Assembly (NCBI RefSeq): GCF_001654615.1
Contig: NZ_LWUD01000016.1
Coordinates: 62,001 to 126,000, forward strand
Origin: Ligilactobacillus aviarius
Lineage (GTDB): Bacteria; Bacillota; Bacilli; Lactobacillales; Lactobacillaceae
Direction of reading: 5' to 3'
Length of the DNA: 64,000 nucleotides
Position numbers and translations under genes: made by a program. This document shows, one piece after another, positions 28,488 to 37,118 of this stretch (positions are counted from its first letter, which is position 1; every line of letters begins with the position of its first letter). The notes under the pieces are model-generated. The model was not told the origin of the DNA. It saw only the letters and a program-made list of their open reading frames with translations, and searched no databases.

Positions 28488-29774
28488 ATGAAGTTCATCA
28501 AAAAACTTGCAGTTGCCGCAACAACTGCAGCAACGCTTTTTGCAACCGTTGCAGGTGGTTTATCATCAACTGTAAGTGCTGACAGTATCCCAACAAAGGT
28601 TACAAAAAAGACAACCATTACATTTTGGAATGGGATGTCAGGTAATCAACAAAAGGCTTTGCAAACCTTGACCCAAGAATTCGAAAAGGAAAACCCGAAT
28701 ATCACGGTTAAGCTTGAAAACCAAGGCCAATACAAAGATTTGCAATCAAAAATCACATCAACATTGCAATCACCAAAAAATTTGCCAACCATTACTCAGG
28801 CATATCCAGGCTGGTTGTACAATGCATCAAAGAATGATTTATTAGTTGATTTAAAGCCATACATCAATAACTCAAAGATTGGCTGGGGAAGCGCTGCAAA
28901 GAGTGGCATCAAACCATCATTGATGAAGGGTGCCCAAATCAACGGTACTCAATACGGAATTCCGTTCAACAAATCAGTTGAAGTTTTAGTTTACAACAAG
29001 ACAATGCTTGATAAGTACGGCGTTAAGGTTCCAACAACCATGGCGCAATTGAAGTCAGCTGCCAAGACAATTTATGAAAAATCAAATCATAAAGTTGTCG
29101 GTGCCGGCTTTGACTCATTATCAAACTACTATGTTTTAGGAATGAAGAACGAAGGCGTTGACTTCACTTCAAAGATCAACTTGACATCAGCTAAGTCAAA
29201 GAAAGTCATCGACTACTACGCTGACGGAATCAAGGGGGGTTACTTCAAGACTGCTGGTTCACAAGGTTACCTTTCAGGCGACTTCGCTAACCAAAAGGTC
29301 GCAATGTTCATTGGAACAAGTGCTGGTGAAAGCTTCGTTAAGAAGGGTGTTAACGGCAAGTTCGATTACGAAGTTGCTCCTCGTCCTGGCAAGTGGAACA
29401 TGCAACAAGGAACTGACATCTACATGTTCAAGAACGCAAGTAAGGAGCAACGGACAGCAGCCTTTATGTACATGAAGTTCTTGACAAGCAAGAAGTCACA
29501 ATTATACTGGGCACAACAAACGGGTTACATCCCAGTATCACAAGATGTAATTAACAGTAGTGAATACAAGAACAACAAGGATTCAAAGGTTCCAGCCCAA
29601 GTTGAAGCTGCAACGAAGAACCTTTACACCGTTCCGGTAACTAAGAACTCAAATGCTGCATATCAACAAATGAACACGATCATGCAAAACATCTTGAGTC
29701 ACGCTAAGAACGGCAATCTTAACTCACTTATCAAACAAGGTGAAAGCCAATTTAAGAATGCATGGAACCAATAA
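28488..29774 (+). CDS. ABC importer solute-binding protein (UgpB-like) without a lipobox
   Basis: 428-residue extracellular binding protein of cluster D type: TITFWNGMSGNQQKALQTL at the mature N-terminus, YGIPFNKSVEVLVYNK, and KQRTAAFMYMKFLTS-like hinge segments. It starts at 28488 behind AAGGAGGAG. The signal peptide ends in a Sec-type site (TVSADS, about residue 32). There is no lipobox, and I find no Cys in the whole protein, so it should not be anchored as a lipoprotein, unlike most Gram-positive binding proteins. It probably supplies glycerol-3-phosphate or a related compound to the permeases. Repeat copy D follows and gives the terminator. Confidence 0.9.
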   Translation: MKFIKKLAVAATTAATLFATVAGGLSSTVSADSIPTKVTKKTTITFWNGMSGNQQKALQTLTQEFEKENPNITVKLENQGQYKDLQSKITSTLQSPKNLPTITQAYPGWLYNASKNDLLVDLKPYINNSKIGWGSAAKSGIKPSLMKGAQINGTQYGIPFNKSVEVLVYNKTMLDKYGVKVPTTMAQLKSAAKTIYEKSNHKVVGAGFDSLSNYYVLGMKNEGVDFTSKINLTSAKSKKVIDYYADGIKGGYFKTAGSQGYLSGDFANQKVAMFIGTSAGESFVKKGVNGKFDYEVAPRPGKWNMQQGTDIYMFKNASKEQRTAAFMYMKFLTSKKSQLYWAQQTGYIPVSQDVINSSEYKNNKDSKVPAQVEAATKNLYTVPVTKNSNAAYQQMNTIMQNILSHAKNGNLNSLIKQGESQFKNAWNQ

Positions 29775-29780
29775 AATAGC

Positions 29781-29946
29781 AAGGTGTGACAAAACGTCAA
29801 AAACGAGCGTGGTGGAAGCAGAAAAGCGAACGAATCGCGCAGCATAGATTCGGAGGTTTTCGAACTTCCACATAGCTCGTTTGTTTTGGAACCCGATTAT
29901 GCAGATATAACAAGAGAGGTTGTGATAAAAGTCACAACCTCTTTTT
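29781..29946 (+). repeat. Structured intergenic repeat element, copy D
   Basis: Begins AAGGTGTGACAAAACG seven bases after the binding-protein stop. Left arm ACGAGC...GTGGAAG pairs with CTTCCAC...GCTCGT; the inner hairpin CGAATC...GATTCG is present. It ends in AGAGGTTGTGAT...GTCACAACCTCT plus TTTT, the likely operon terminator. Confidence 0.9.
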
Positions 29947-30005
29947 GCATCATCGATTAAATCACGCTAAAATATTACTAATATATAAAGTGAAAGGATT
30001 CGAAA

Positions 30006-30488
30006 ATGAAGAAGCAATCATTAATTGATTACCTTGACGATGGGGTTCAAAATTTAGATTTTGATGGAACATTGGCTTGGAATTGGCTCAAGCATGAACG
30101 GGCCTTTGAACTTGAAATGGAATTTTACGTTGAAAATCAAAGCGGACATAAGATCATTGATTCAGATGACACGGAATCCGTTGAACCAATCATTACGTTT
30201 GATGATGCGATTTTGCTGTATGATCAAACCAAGCCGTTTGATTTCAATCAGGAAGATTATCTAGTAACCTTGGGATTCAATGGCAAAAAAGGCTGGACGA
30301 AGGGCCAAGCCGATGCCTTTTTAGACGTTTTGCAAGACACCCTTGATAATGGTGAATCAGATTTACTTGATTTTGTAAGTGATGATTCAATTCAGACATT
30401 TAATCTTAAATGGGACGAAGTTGAATTTCAAAAGCAACTGGCAGCCCGCCAAGATGAAACCCAACAATTAAACTATCCGAAATTCTAG
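30006..30488 (+). CDS. DUF3013 family protein
   Basis: 160-residue acidic cytoplasmic protein; function unknown. The sequence (WNWLKHERAFELEMEFYVEN, ITFDDAILLYDQ) and the position directly upstream of prmA match the DUF3013 family of lactic acid bacteria. GAAAGGATT stands upstream of the ATG. It ends 10 bases before prmA, so the two are co-transcribed. Confidence 0.8.
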   Translation: MKKQSLIDYLDDGVQNLDFDGTLAWNWLKHERAFELEMEFYVENQSGHKIIDSDDTESVEPIITFDDAILLYDQTKPFDFNQEDYLVTLGFNGKKGWTKGQADAFLDVLQDTLDNGESDLLDFVSDDSIQTFNLKWDEVEFQKQLAARQDETQQLNYPKF

Positions 30489-30498
30489 GAGGCTGAAC

Positions 30499-31383
30499 AT
30501 GGATTGGACAGAACTTGTAGTTGAAACAACGAATGAAGCGATTGACGCGGTGACGAACATTTTAATGGAAAATGAAGCGGGCGGTGTTCAAATTGATGAC
30601 CAGGATTTGAATGACGTGCGGATCATCACGTATTTCCCGGCAAACGTCAACGTGGCGGAAAAGGTTCCTGAATTGGAAATGCAGATCAAGGGATTAAGTC
30701 AATTCGGCATTGATCCGGGAAAGGCAACCGTGAAGTTAAGTGATGTCAATGATGATTCATGGCGTGACGTTTGGAAAAAATATTATCACCCAGTGCGCAT
30801 CACGCGGTATTTAACGATCGTTCCAAGTTGGGAAGACTACCAACCGGAAAATGCTGATGAAAAAGTGATTCGGCTTGATCCGGGCCGCGCATTTGGAACG
30901 GGAACGCACCCGACAACCAGCCTGGCGCTGTTGGCCCTTGAAAAGGAAATTCGCGGAAATGAATCAATGATTGATGTTGGAACTGGTTCAGGAGTTTTGA
31001 GTATTGCGGCAAAGTACCTTGGGGCCGGTGAAATCGATGCATATGATATCGATGACGAAGCAATCAAAGCAACCAAGGAGAACGTTGCGTTGAACCCCGT
31101 TGCACAGGACATCAATATCGGAACGAACAGTTTGCTTGATGGAATCAGTAAGAAGGTTGATTTGATCGTGGCGAACATTTTGGCCGAAATCATTGTGCCG
31201 CTGATCCCGCAAGCCAAGGAATGTTTAAATCCTGGCGGAAAGTTCATTACTTCAGGAATCATCAACGATAAGAAAGATTTGATCGTGAACGAATTAACAG
31301 ACCATGGCTTTGTGATCGATGAAATTTTAAACCAAAAGGATTGGTATTCGATCATTGCCCATTTGCCGAACGAAGGAGAATAG
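30499..31383 (+). CDS. prmA: Ribosomal protein L11 methyltransferase
   Basis: 294 residues. Trimethylates ribosomal protein L11 using AdoMet. The N-terminal L11-binding domain (about 1-90) contains DDSWRDVWKKYYHPVRI. The AdoMet-binding motif is MIDVGTGSGVLSIAAKYLGA, followed by IDAYDIDDEA and the NPPY-like VANILAEIIVPL. AGGAGG precedes the ATG. Located between DUF3013 and rsmE as is common in Firmicutes. Confidence 0.96.
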   Translation: MDWTELVVETTNEAIDAVTNILMENEAGGVQIDDQDLNDVRIITYFPANVNVAEKVPELEMQIKGLSQFGIDPGKATVKLSDVNDDSWRDVWKKYYHPVRITRYLTIVPSWEDYQPENADEKVIRLDPGRAFGTGTHPTTSLALLALEKEIRGNESMIDVGTGSGVLSIAAKYLGAGEIDAYDIDDEAIKATKENVALNPVAQDINIGTNSLLDGISKKVDLIVANILAEIIVPLIPQAKECLNPGGKFITSGIINDKKDLIVNELTDHGFVIDEILNQKDWYSIIAHLPNEGE

Positions 31384-31384
31384 G

Positions 31385-32146
31385 ATGCAACGCTTTTTTA
31401 CAGTTCAAAAATCAACTGAATTCAAAAATGAAAAGTTACTTTTACCACAAGAAATTTTTCATCATGCCGTTGATGTTTTGCGGATGAAGGTCGATGATCA
31501 ATTTGAATTAGTGACGGCCGACGAAAAGGTTTACCAGTGCCAGCTAACGAAAGTTGAGAAGCATGAAGGCCAATTTACGATCATCAAAGCAATTGACCGG
31601 GAAGTTGAAATGCCGGTTAGGGTCACGATCGTTTGCGGTGTTTCAAAGGGCGATAAGGCCGAAGAAATCGTTAAGAAGGGCACGCAACTTGGAGCAGCCC
31701 GGTTTATCTTTTTGAACAGCCGGTATTCAGTTGCCCGGTGGAAGAACCAAAAACAAGCTAAGAAAATCAAGCGGCTGCAGACCATTGTGTTAAATGCAGC
31801 AGAACAGTCGCACCGCAACCATGTTCCGGAAGTTGAGTGGGCGGATTCACTGGATGATGTGATTGCAATGAATGCGGCTGCGGACTTTAAGGTCGTGGCG
31901 TATGAAGAATCGGCCAAGCAAGACGAAAAAACAGTTTTAGCGCAGATTGCAACGCAGGCCCGGGCAAAAGATCCAACATCATTAGTGGCATTCTTTGGCC
32001 CGGAAGGCGGGATTGCTCCCGAAGAAATTAACCAGCTTACAGCAGCGGGGTACCAATGTGCTGGACTGGGACCACGAATCTTACGGGCAGAAACCGCGCC
32101 GCTTTATTTGCTCGCGGCGCTTTCCTTTGTTACGGAGTTGGAGTAG
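31385..32146 (+). CDS. rsmE: 16S rRNA (uracil1498-N3)-methyltransferase
   Basis: 253 residues from the ATG at 31385, preceded by GAAGGAG; an upstream in-frame ATG at 31355 lies inside prmA. N-terminal PUA-like domain (MQRFFTVQKS...), then the SPOUT knot: GPEGGIAPEEI and GLGPRILRAETAPLYLLAAL. CGVSKGDKAEEIVKKGTQLG is the family signature region. It methylates U1498 in the decoding region of the small subunit. Confidence 0.95.
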   Translation: MQRFFTVQKSTEFKNEKLLLPQEIFHHAVDVLRMKVDDQFELVTADEKVYQCQLTKVEKHEGQFTIIKAIDREVEMPVRVTIVCGVSKGDKAEEIVKKGTQLGAARFIFLNSRYSVARWKNQKQAKKIKRLQTIVLNAAEQSHRNHVPEVEWADSLDDVIAMNAAADFKVVAYEESAKQDEKTVLAQIATQARAKDPTSLVAFFGPEGGIAPEEINQLTAAGYQCAGLGPRILRAETAPLYLLAALSFVTELE

Positions 32147-32181
32147 AATAATAACAAAGATTTGAATTGAAGAGGATTTAT

Positions 32182-32511
32182 ATGACTGACGAAAAAAAGA
32201 CCTTTATTATTCGCATGCTGTGGTATTTGGTAGCGGCTGCAATTTTTGCATTGATCATTCCCATTATTTTTAATGTCTGCAAGGCCAATGATGTAACGAA
32301 GATTGGCTTTGTTATGTTTGGCTTTGATATGATTTTTTCCGTCCTTGTCGGGTTATACGCCGGCAAGAACGACGATTCATGGATTCCATTATTGTTCTTC
32401 CCAATTTTATTTATGATCACGGCGGGAAGCTTCTTTATAGGAATCTTACGGGTTGTTGCGGTAATCTACCTTGCAGCAAGTCTTTTAGCGTACGGAATAA
32501 CGAAGAAATAA
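32182..32511 (+). CDS. Four-span membrane protein, unknown function
   Basis: 109 residues from the ATG at 32182 (AGAGGA upstream; a TTG at 32167 is in frame). Four hydrophobic segments with short loops (WYLVAAAIFALIIPIIF, FGFDMIFSVLVGLYAG, LLFFPILFMITAGSFFIG, IYLAASLLAYGI). Located between rsmE and relA; no family recognised. Confidence 0.65.
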   Translation: MTDEKKTFIIRMLWYLVAAAIFALIIPIIFNVCKANDVTKIGFVMFGFDMIFSVLVGLYAGKNDDSWIPLLFFPILFMITAGSFFIGILRVVAVIYLAASLLAYGITKK

Positions 32512-32574
32512 TACAGGTGAGGCTGGCGACAGTCTCATTTTTACTATGATTTAAATTGAAACGGGTGAAGATGA

Positions 32575-34800
32575 ATGGATAAAGAAGTGATTTGGACTGC
32601 TGACGATGTGATTCAAATGTGCAGTCAATATATGAATGAAGAACACGTTGAACTGGTAAAGAAGGCTTGCAAGTTTGCGACCTACGTCCACCGTGAACAA
32701 ACCCGGCAATCGGGAGAACCATACATTATTCATCCGATTCAGGTTGCGGGCATTCTGGCTGATTTGAAGATGGATCCCGAAACGGTTGCGGCCGGCTTTT
32801 TGCATGACGTTGTTGAGGATACGAACGTCACGCTGGGAGACATCGGCGAACTTTTCAACCACGACGTTGAAGTGATTGTTGACGGGGTTACCAAGTTAAG
32901 TAAGATTCGTTACAAATCGCACCAAGAACAGCTGGCGGAAAACCACCGGAAACTGTTACTGGCAATGGCCAAGGATTTGCGGGTAATCATCGTTAAATTG
33001 GCCGATCGCTTGCACAATATGCGGACGTTGAATCATTTACGGCCGGACAAGCAACGGCGAATTGCGAATGAAACGCTTGAGATTTATGCTCCGTTGGCTG
33101 ATCGGCTTGGAATCAGTACAATTAAATGGGAACTTGAAGATATTTCGTTGCGTTATTTGAACCCGCAACAGTACTACCGGATCGTTCATTTGATGGATGC
33201 TAAGCGGACGGAACGGATCAAGTATATCAACGAGGCAATTGAAGAAATCAAGGATGCCATTAAGGACTTGAACCTTGACTGTGAGATCTATGGCCGTCCG
33301 AAACACATTTATTCGATTTACCGGAAAATGCGTGATCAGCACAAGCAATTCAGTCAAATCTATGACTTGTTAGCGGTGCGGGTCGTGGTCAAGTCAATCA
33401 AGGATTGCTATGCCGTTTTAGGGGCAATTCATACGCGGTGGAAACCAATGCCGGGACGGTTTAAGGATTACATCGCAATGCCGAAAGCTAACATGTATCA
33501 ATCACTGCACACAACGGTTATTGGTCCGCAGGGCAAACCATTTGAAGTTCAGATTCGAACTGAAGAAATGCACCGAGTAGCGGAATACGGGATTGCTGCA
33601 CACTGGGCATACAAGGAAGGCAAGAAGAGTCCGGTCAAGGAAACTGCAACGGGCGACAAGCTGAACTTGTTTAAGGAAATCATCGAACTGCAAGATGAAG
33701 CGGCCAACGCAAAGGACTTTATGGAAAGCGTCAAGGGTGATTTATTCAGCGACCGCGTTTACGCCTTCACTCCCAAGGGCGATGTCACCGAGTTGCCGAA
33801 GGGCGCAGGTCCGCTTGATATGGCCTATGCGATCCATACGGAAATTGGAAATCATGCCACCGGCGCCAAGGTCAATGGCAAAATTGTTCCGCTGGATTAT
33901 CAAATTAAAAACGGCGATATTGTTGACATTTTAACGTCGGCCAATTCCGCCGGGCCAAGCAATGACTGGTTGAAGTTAGTGCATACTAACCGCGCACGCA
34001 ACAAGATTCGGAAGTTCTTTAAGAAACGCGATTACATTCAAAATCGGGAAAAGGGACAAGAAATTTTGCACAATGCGCTAGTTGAAGAGGGCTTTGATCC
34101 GCGTGAAGTTTTAACTACCAAGAATATTCAGCGGGTGCTTGATAAAAAGCAACTCCCATCAGTGGATGAGTTGTATGCTGGAATCGGCTTTGGCAACCTG
34201 CAACCGTTGGGAATCGTGAACTTGCTGACAAAGGACATTCGGCAACAGCGGGCAAACGAACAACGCAAACAACAGGAAAAAGAACTGCTTGAAGATCATA
34301 AGCAAATTGAAAATCCGGCGAAGGAAGCTCCCCGAAGCGGGAAGAATAATGATCACATTTTGATTGCCGGGATCGATAATATGATGGTTCGGCTTAGTCG
34401 GTGCTGCAACCCGATTCCAGGTGATCAAATTGTGGGATACATTACGAAGGGCCGCGGGGTATCAATTCACCGCGTTGACTGTCCAAATGTTCAGGTTGAA
34501 AATGAAAATGGTAGTCGGCTGATCGATGTTTCATGGAACGGCTTGCCAAGTGAACATAAGTTATATGATGCAGAATTGAAGATTCAAGGCTATAATCGAA
34601 CTGGATTATTAAGCGACATTTTGCAAATGGTCAATAATTCAACGAAGACGTTGAAGTCCGTTAACGGAAATGTTGACCATAATCAAATGATGGTGATCAG
34701 TATCGTGGTTGGCGTTCGCAACAAAGAGCACCTGCAACGCCTGATCGATAACATCAAACGGGTACCGGACGTTTACCTGGTTGAACGTCCAATTCACTAA
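32575..34800 (+). CDS. relA: Bifunctional (p)ppGpp synthetase/hydrolase, RSH family
   Basis: 741 residues. Controls the stringent response. The order is: HD hydrolase domain (HPIQVAGILADL, FLHDVVEDT with the metal-binding HD and ED), synthetase domain (GRPKHIYSIYRKMRDQHK, YDLLAVRVVV, MPKANMYQSLHTTV), TGS domain (VYAFTPKGDVTELPKGAG near residue 393), a Zn/CC-like helical region with RCCNPIPGD, and a C-terminal ACT domain. HD residues look intact, so both activities are expected. dtd overlaps closely downstream. Confidence 0.97.
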   Translation: MDKEVIWTADDVIQMCSQYMNEEHVELVKKACKFATYVHREQTRQSGEPYIIHPIQVAGILADLKMDPETVAAGFLHDVVEDTNVTLGDIGELFNHDVEVIVDGVTKLSKIRYKSHQEQLAENHRKLLLAMAKDLRVIIVKLADRLHNMRTLNHLRPDKQRRIANETLEIYAPLADRLGISTIKWELEDISLRYLNPQQYYRIVHLMDAKRTERIKYINEAIEEIKDAIKDLNLDCEIYGRPKHIYSIYRKMRDQHKQFSQIYDLLAVRVVVKSIKDCYAVLGAIHTRWKPMPGRFKDYIAMPKANMYQSLHTTVIGPQGKPFEVQIRTEEMHRVAEYGIAAHWAYKEGKKSPVKETATGDKLNLFKEIIELQDEAANAKDFMESVKGDLFSDRVYAFTPKGDVTELPKGAGPLDMAYAIHTEIGNHATGAKVNGKIVPLDYQIKNGDIVDILTSANSAGPSNDWLKLVHTNRARNKIRKFFKKRDYIQNREKGQEILHNALVEEGFDPREVLTTKNIQRVLDKKQLPSVDELYAGIGFGNLQPLGIVNLLTKDIRQQRANEQRKQQEKELLEDHKQIENPAKEAPRSGKNNDHILIAGIDNMMVRLSRCCNPIPGDQIVGYITKGRGVSIHRVDCPNVQVENENGSRLIDVSWNGLPSEHKLYDAELKIQGYNRTGLLSDILQMVNNSTKTLKSVNGNVDHNQMMVISIVVGVRNKEHLQRLIDNIKRVPDVYLVERPIH

Positions 34801-34813
34801 AGGAGATCATAAA

Positions 34814-35260
34814 ATGAGAGTAGTTTTACAACGGGTCAAGTCCGCAAGCGTCACGGTTGGTGACCAGGTAATTGGAAAGGTCGGCAAAGGCTACATGCTG
34901 TTAGTCGGCTTTACCCACGATGATTCGATCGAAGATATCGACTACATTGCGCGCAAAGTTGCAAATGCTAGGTTGTTTGCCGATGAAAATGGTAAAATTA
35001 ACCTGTCAATCAAACAGGTTCAAGGCGCAATTTTATCGGTATCGCAATTTACTTTGTATGCCTCAACCAAGAACGGCAACCGGCCAGGCTTTGGGGCAGC
35101 ACAAAAGCCAGAATTGGCCAAGGAGAATTACCACTACTTCAATGAAAAACTCCGGTCATACGGCATTGAAGTTCAAACTGGCCAGTTTGGAGCCGACATG
35201 GACGTGGCATTGGTCAATGACGGGCCGATAACGATCATTTACGATTCGAACCAAAAATAA
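34814..35260 (+). CDS. dtd: D-aminoacyl-tRNA deacylase
   Basis: 148 residues. Removes D-amino acids from mischarged tRNA. Starts MRVVLQRVKSASVTV at 34814, behind AAAGGAG, 13 bases after relA; an upstream in-frame ATG at 34781 lies within relA. The active-site segments SVSQFTLYA and the C-terminal VNDGPITIIYDS are visible; a NRPGFG motif (cis Gly-Pro equivalent) is near residue 90. The rel-dtd pair is conserved in Firmicutes. Confidence 0.95.
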   Translation: MRVVLQRVKSASVTVGDQVIGKVGKGYMLLVGFTHDDSIEDIDYIARKVANARLFADENGKINLSIKQVQGAILSVSQFTLYASTKNGNRPGFGAAQKPELAKENYHYFNEKLRSYGIEVQTGQFGADMDVALVNDGPITIIYDSNQK

Positions 35261-35278
35261 GCGGAAAGAGTGACGATA

Positions 35279-35911
35279 ATGTATCAAGAATTTTTCTGGG
35301 ATTTTGACGGGACGTTATATAACACGTATCCGGGCATGGTTGAAGCCTTTATGGATGTCTTTGAACAAAAAGGCCTCAAGCTTGATCAGGATGAAGTTTA
35401 CCGGCATATGCGGCAAACTTCGTTAGGAAAGACGTTTGCATACTACCGGACTCAAAACAACCTTGAAGAAGAACCAGAAGCATTGCGTGAAGAATATAAT
35501 CCAATCGAAGCTAAACTTGAAGACAAGATGAAGCCGTTTGACGGGGTTCAAGAAGTATTGGCCAAGGTGGTTGCGAATGGTGGTCACAACTACCTGATGA
35601 CTCATCGGAACAAGAGCTCATTGGAAATGTTAGCTAAGTTTGATTTGAAGAAGTACTTCACGGATGCGGTCACAGCTGAAAAGAAGTTTCCGCGGAAACC
35701 AAATCCAGCTTCACTGAACTCGTTAGTTGAAAAGTACGCCCTTGATCCGCAAAATTGTGTCATGGTCGGTGACCGGGTACTTGATATTGCAGCGGCTCAT
35801 AACGCTAAGATGAGCGGGATCTTATTTGATCCGGATGATCTGATCATTGAACCGGCATCACCGGAACACCGTATTCAAGATATGCATGATATTTTGAATT
35901 GGATTAAATAG
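35279..35911 (+). CDS. HAD-superfamily hydrolase (phosphoglycolate phosphatase-like)
   Basis: 210 residues from ATG 35279; a GTG at 35270 is also in frame. HAD motif I is FWDFDGTLYNTYPG, motif II MTHRNKSS, the Lys motif FPRKPNPASL, and motif IV MVGDRVLDIAAA. The cap is of the alpha-helical C1 type. Substrate unknown; this group acts on small phosphorylated metabolites. The gene directly abuts repeat copy E. Confidence 0.9.
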   Translation: MYQEFFWDFDGTLYNTYPGMVEAFMDVFEQKGLKLDQDEVYRHMRQTSLGKTFAYYRTQNNLEEEPEALREEYNPIEAKLEDKMKPFDGVQEVLAKVVANGGHNYLMTHRNKSSLEMLAKFDLKKYFTDAVTAEKKFPRKPNPASLNSLVEKYALDPQNCVMVGDRVLDIAAAHNAKMSGILFDPDDLIIEPASPEHRIQDMHDILNWIK

Positions 35912-36089
35912 GGAAGGTGTGACAAAACAGTAAAAGCGAGCGTGGTGGAAGTAGAAAAGCGAACGAATCGCGTCAGCATAGATTCGGAGGTTTGCGCATT
36001 AGCTCCGCGTCACCACGCAGCTCGTTTGTTTTGGAACCTGATTATGCAGATATAACAAAAGAGGATGTGATTAGTCACATCCTCTTTTG
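35911..36089 (+). repeat. Structured intergenic repeat element, copy E
   Basis: Begins at the HAD gene stop with GGGAAGGTGTGACAAAAC. Like copy C, it has the longer right arm (CTCCGCGTCACCACGCAGCTCG). It ends in AGAGGATGTGAT...GTCACATCCTCT plus TTTT. The final hairpin lies between convergent genes and could stop both transcripts. Confidence 0.9.
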
Positions 36090-36090
36090 T

Positions 36091-36984
36091 TTAATTTGGA
36101 TCATTCGCAATCAACGCGTTTTCATCTTTACCTTCAAAGTATAATTGCAAGCCCTTAACGACATCGTTTGTGACTTTATTTTCATAACTGCTGTCATCGA
36201 TAAAGCTTAAATCACGGTCAGAATTGATATAGCCGCTTTCAAGCAAGACGGCTGGTTGGGTGTTATCCCGTAAAACTAAGAAGTTCCCGAAATCAACGCC
36301 GCGATTATCTAAGCCAAGAGAAGTCAGTTGGCTGTTGATGTCTTTGGCTAACCGGAATGAACCATTATCCTTATGGTAGTAATACGTCGTGTATCCGCTA
36401 GCGCTGTTGTCTTGCGGTGATGAGTCAAAGTGGAAACTGATGAACGCATCCGCATGCACTTTTTCAGCCAATTCCGGGCGTTTACTTAAGCTGACGGTTT
36501 TGTCACTGTCACGTGTCATGTAAACGCGCGCCCCGGCTTTTTTCAATTTTGATTGAAGTTGTTTAGCGTAACGCAAGGTGAAGGTCTTTTCTTCTTTCTT
36601 GCCATTCGTTGACAGGGCGCCGGAATCCGCACCGCCGTGGCCGGCATCGATCACGATCGTGGCTTCAGAAAGGTTATTAACTGGATTTTGATACTTTGAA
36701 TTGATCATCCATGTTCCCATCCAACCATACTGATCTTCATTGGTTTTCACGTAGACCCAGTTGTATTTATGTTTTAGTACCTTGACCCGGCTGCCCTTTG
36801 CCAAGTCGCGGTCTTTATGCGCAAACACACTCGGTTGCTGGTAAAGCGCGGCATCTTCGGTTTCAATTGGCATTTGCTGCATGTAGGTAAAAGTCCGATA
36901 ACCTAAAAAGGCAGCAACACAAAGCAAAAGGATCCAAAGAAAGCCGAACGTATCCTCAACTTTTAACTGATTGTTTTCTTTCAT
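36091..36984 (-). CDS. N-acetylmuramoyl-L-alanine amidase (Amidase_3) with SH3b domain
   Basis: 297 residues. Cleaves the amide between MurNAc and the stem peptide. An N-terminal membrane anchor (LLCVAAFLGYRTF) is followed by an SH3-like domain (about 48-100: KGSRVKVLKHKYNWVYVKTN) and the zinc amidase (about 110-285): VIDAGHGGADSGAL, the His in ISFHFDSS, and the Glu in LLESGYINSD. The type is common as a sole exported amidase in lactobacilli. Monocistronic, divergent from the hisS leader. Confidence 0.93.
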   Translation of the reverse strand: MKENNQLKVEDTFGFLWILLLCVAAFLGYRTFTYMQQMPIETEDAALYQQPSVFAHKDRDLAKGSRVKVLKHKYNWVYVKTNEDQYGWMGTWMINSKYQNPVNNLSEATIVIDAGHGGADSGALSTNGKKEEKTFTLRYAKQLQSKLKKAGARVYMTRDSDKTVSLSKRPELAEKVHADAFISFHFDSSPQDNSASGYTTYYYHKDNGSFRLAKDINSQLTSLGLDNRGVDFGNFLVLRDNTQPAVLLESGYINSDRDLSFIDDSSYENKVTNDVVKGLQLYFEGKDENALIANDPN

Positions 36985-37083
36985 AAATCAAATCTCCAAA
37001 GATATTATCAAATACCATATTAGCAAAATATTTTGACTTAGTGCAACTAACCGCGGAATTTAAGAGTTTTGTAACAATCACGC

Positions 37084-37112
37084 TTGACTTTGTTAATTTT
37101 CCTTTGTAAACT
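37084..37112 (+). promoter_or_regulatory. Promoter of hisS-aspS T-box operon
   Basis: TTGACT (37084-37089), a 17-base spacer, TAAACT (37107-37112). Directly upstream of the T-box leader. Confidence 0.8.
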
Positions 37113-37118
37113 TTAAGT

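Noticed and set aside
30837-31355. 172-codon frame on the minus strand opposite prmA
   Set aside because: Shadow of a real gene; no ribosome-binding site and no recognisable domain.
8401-36089. The dispersed 165-180 bp repeats as insertion sequences or coding units
   Set aside because: Too short for a transposase, no conserved ORF in any frame, and no clear terminal inverted repeats with target duplications seen by eye.
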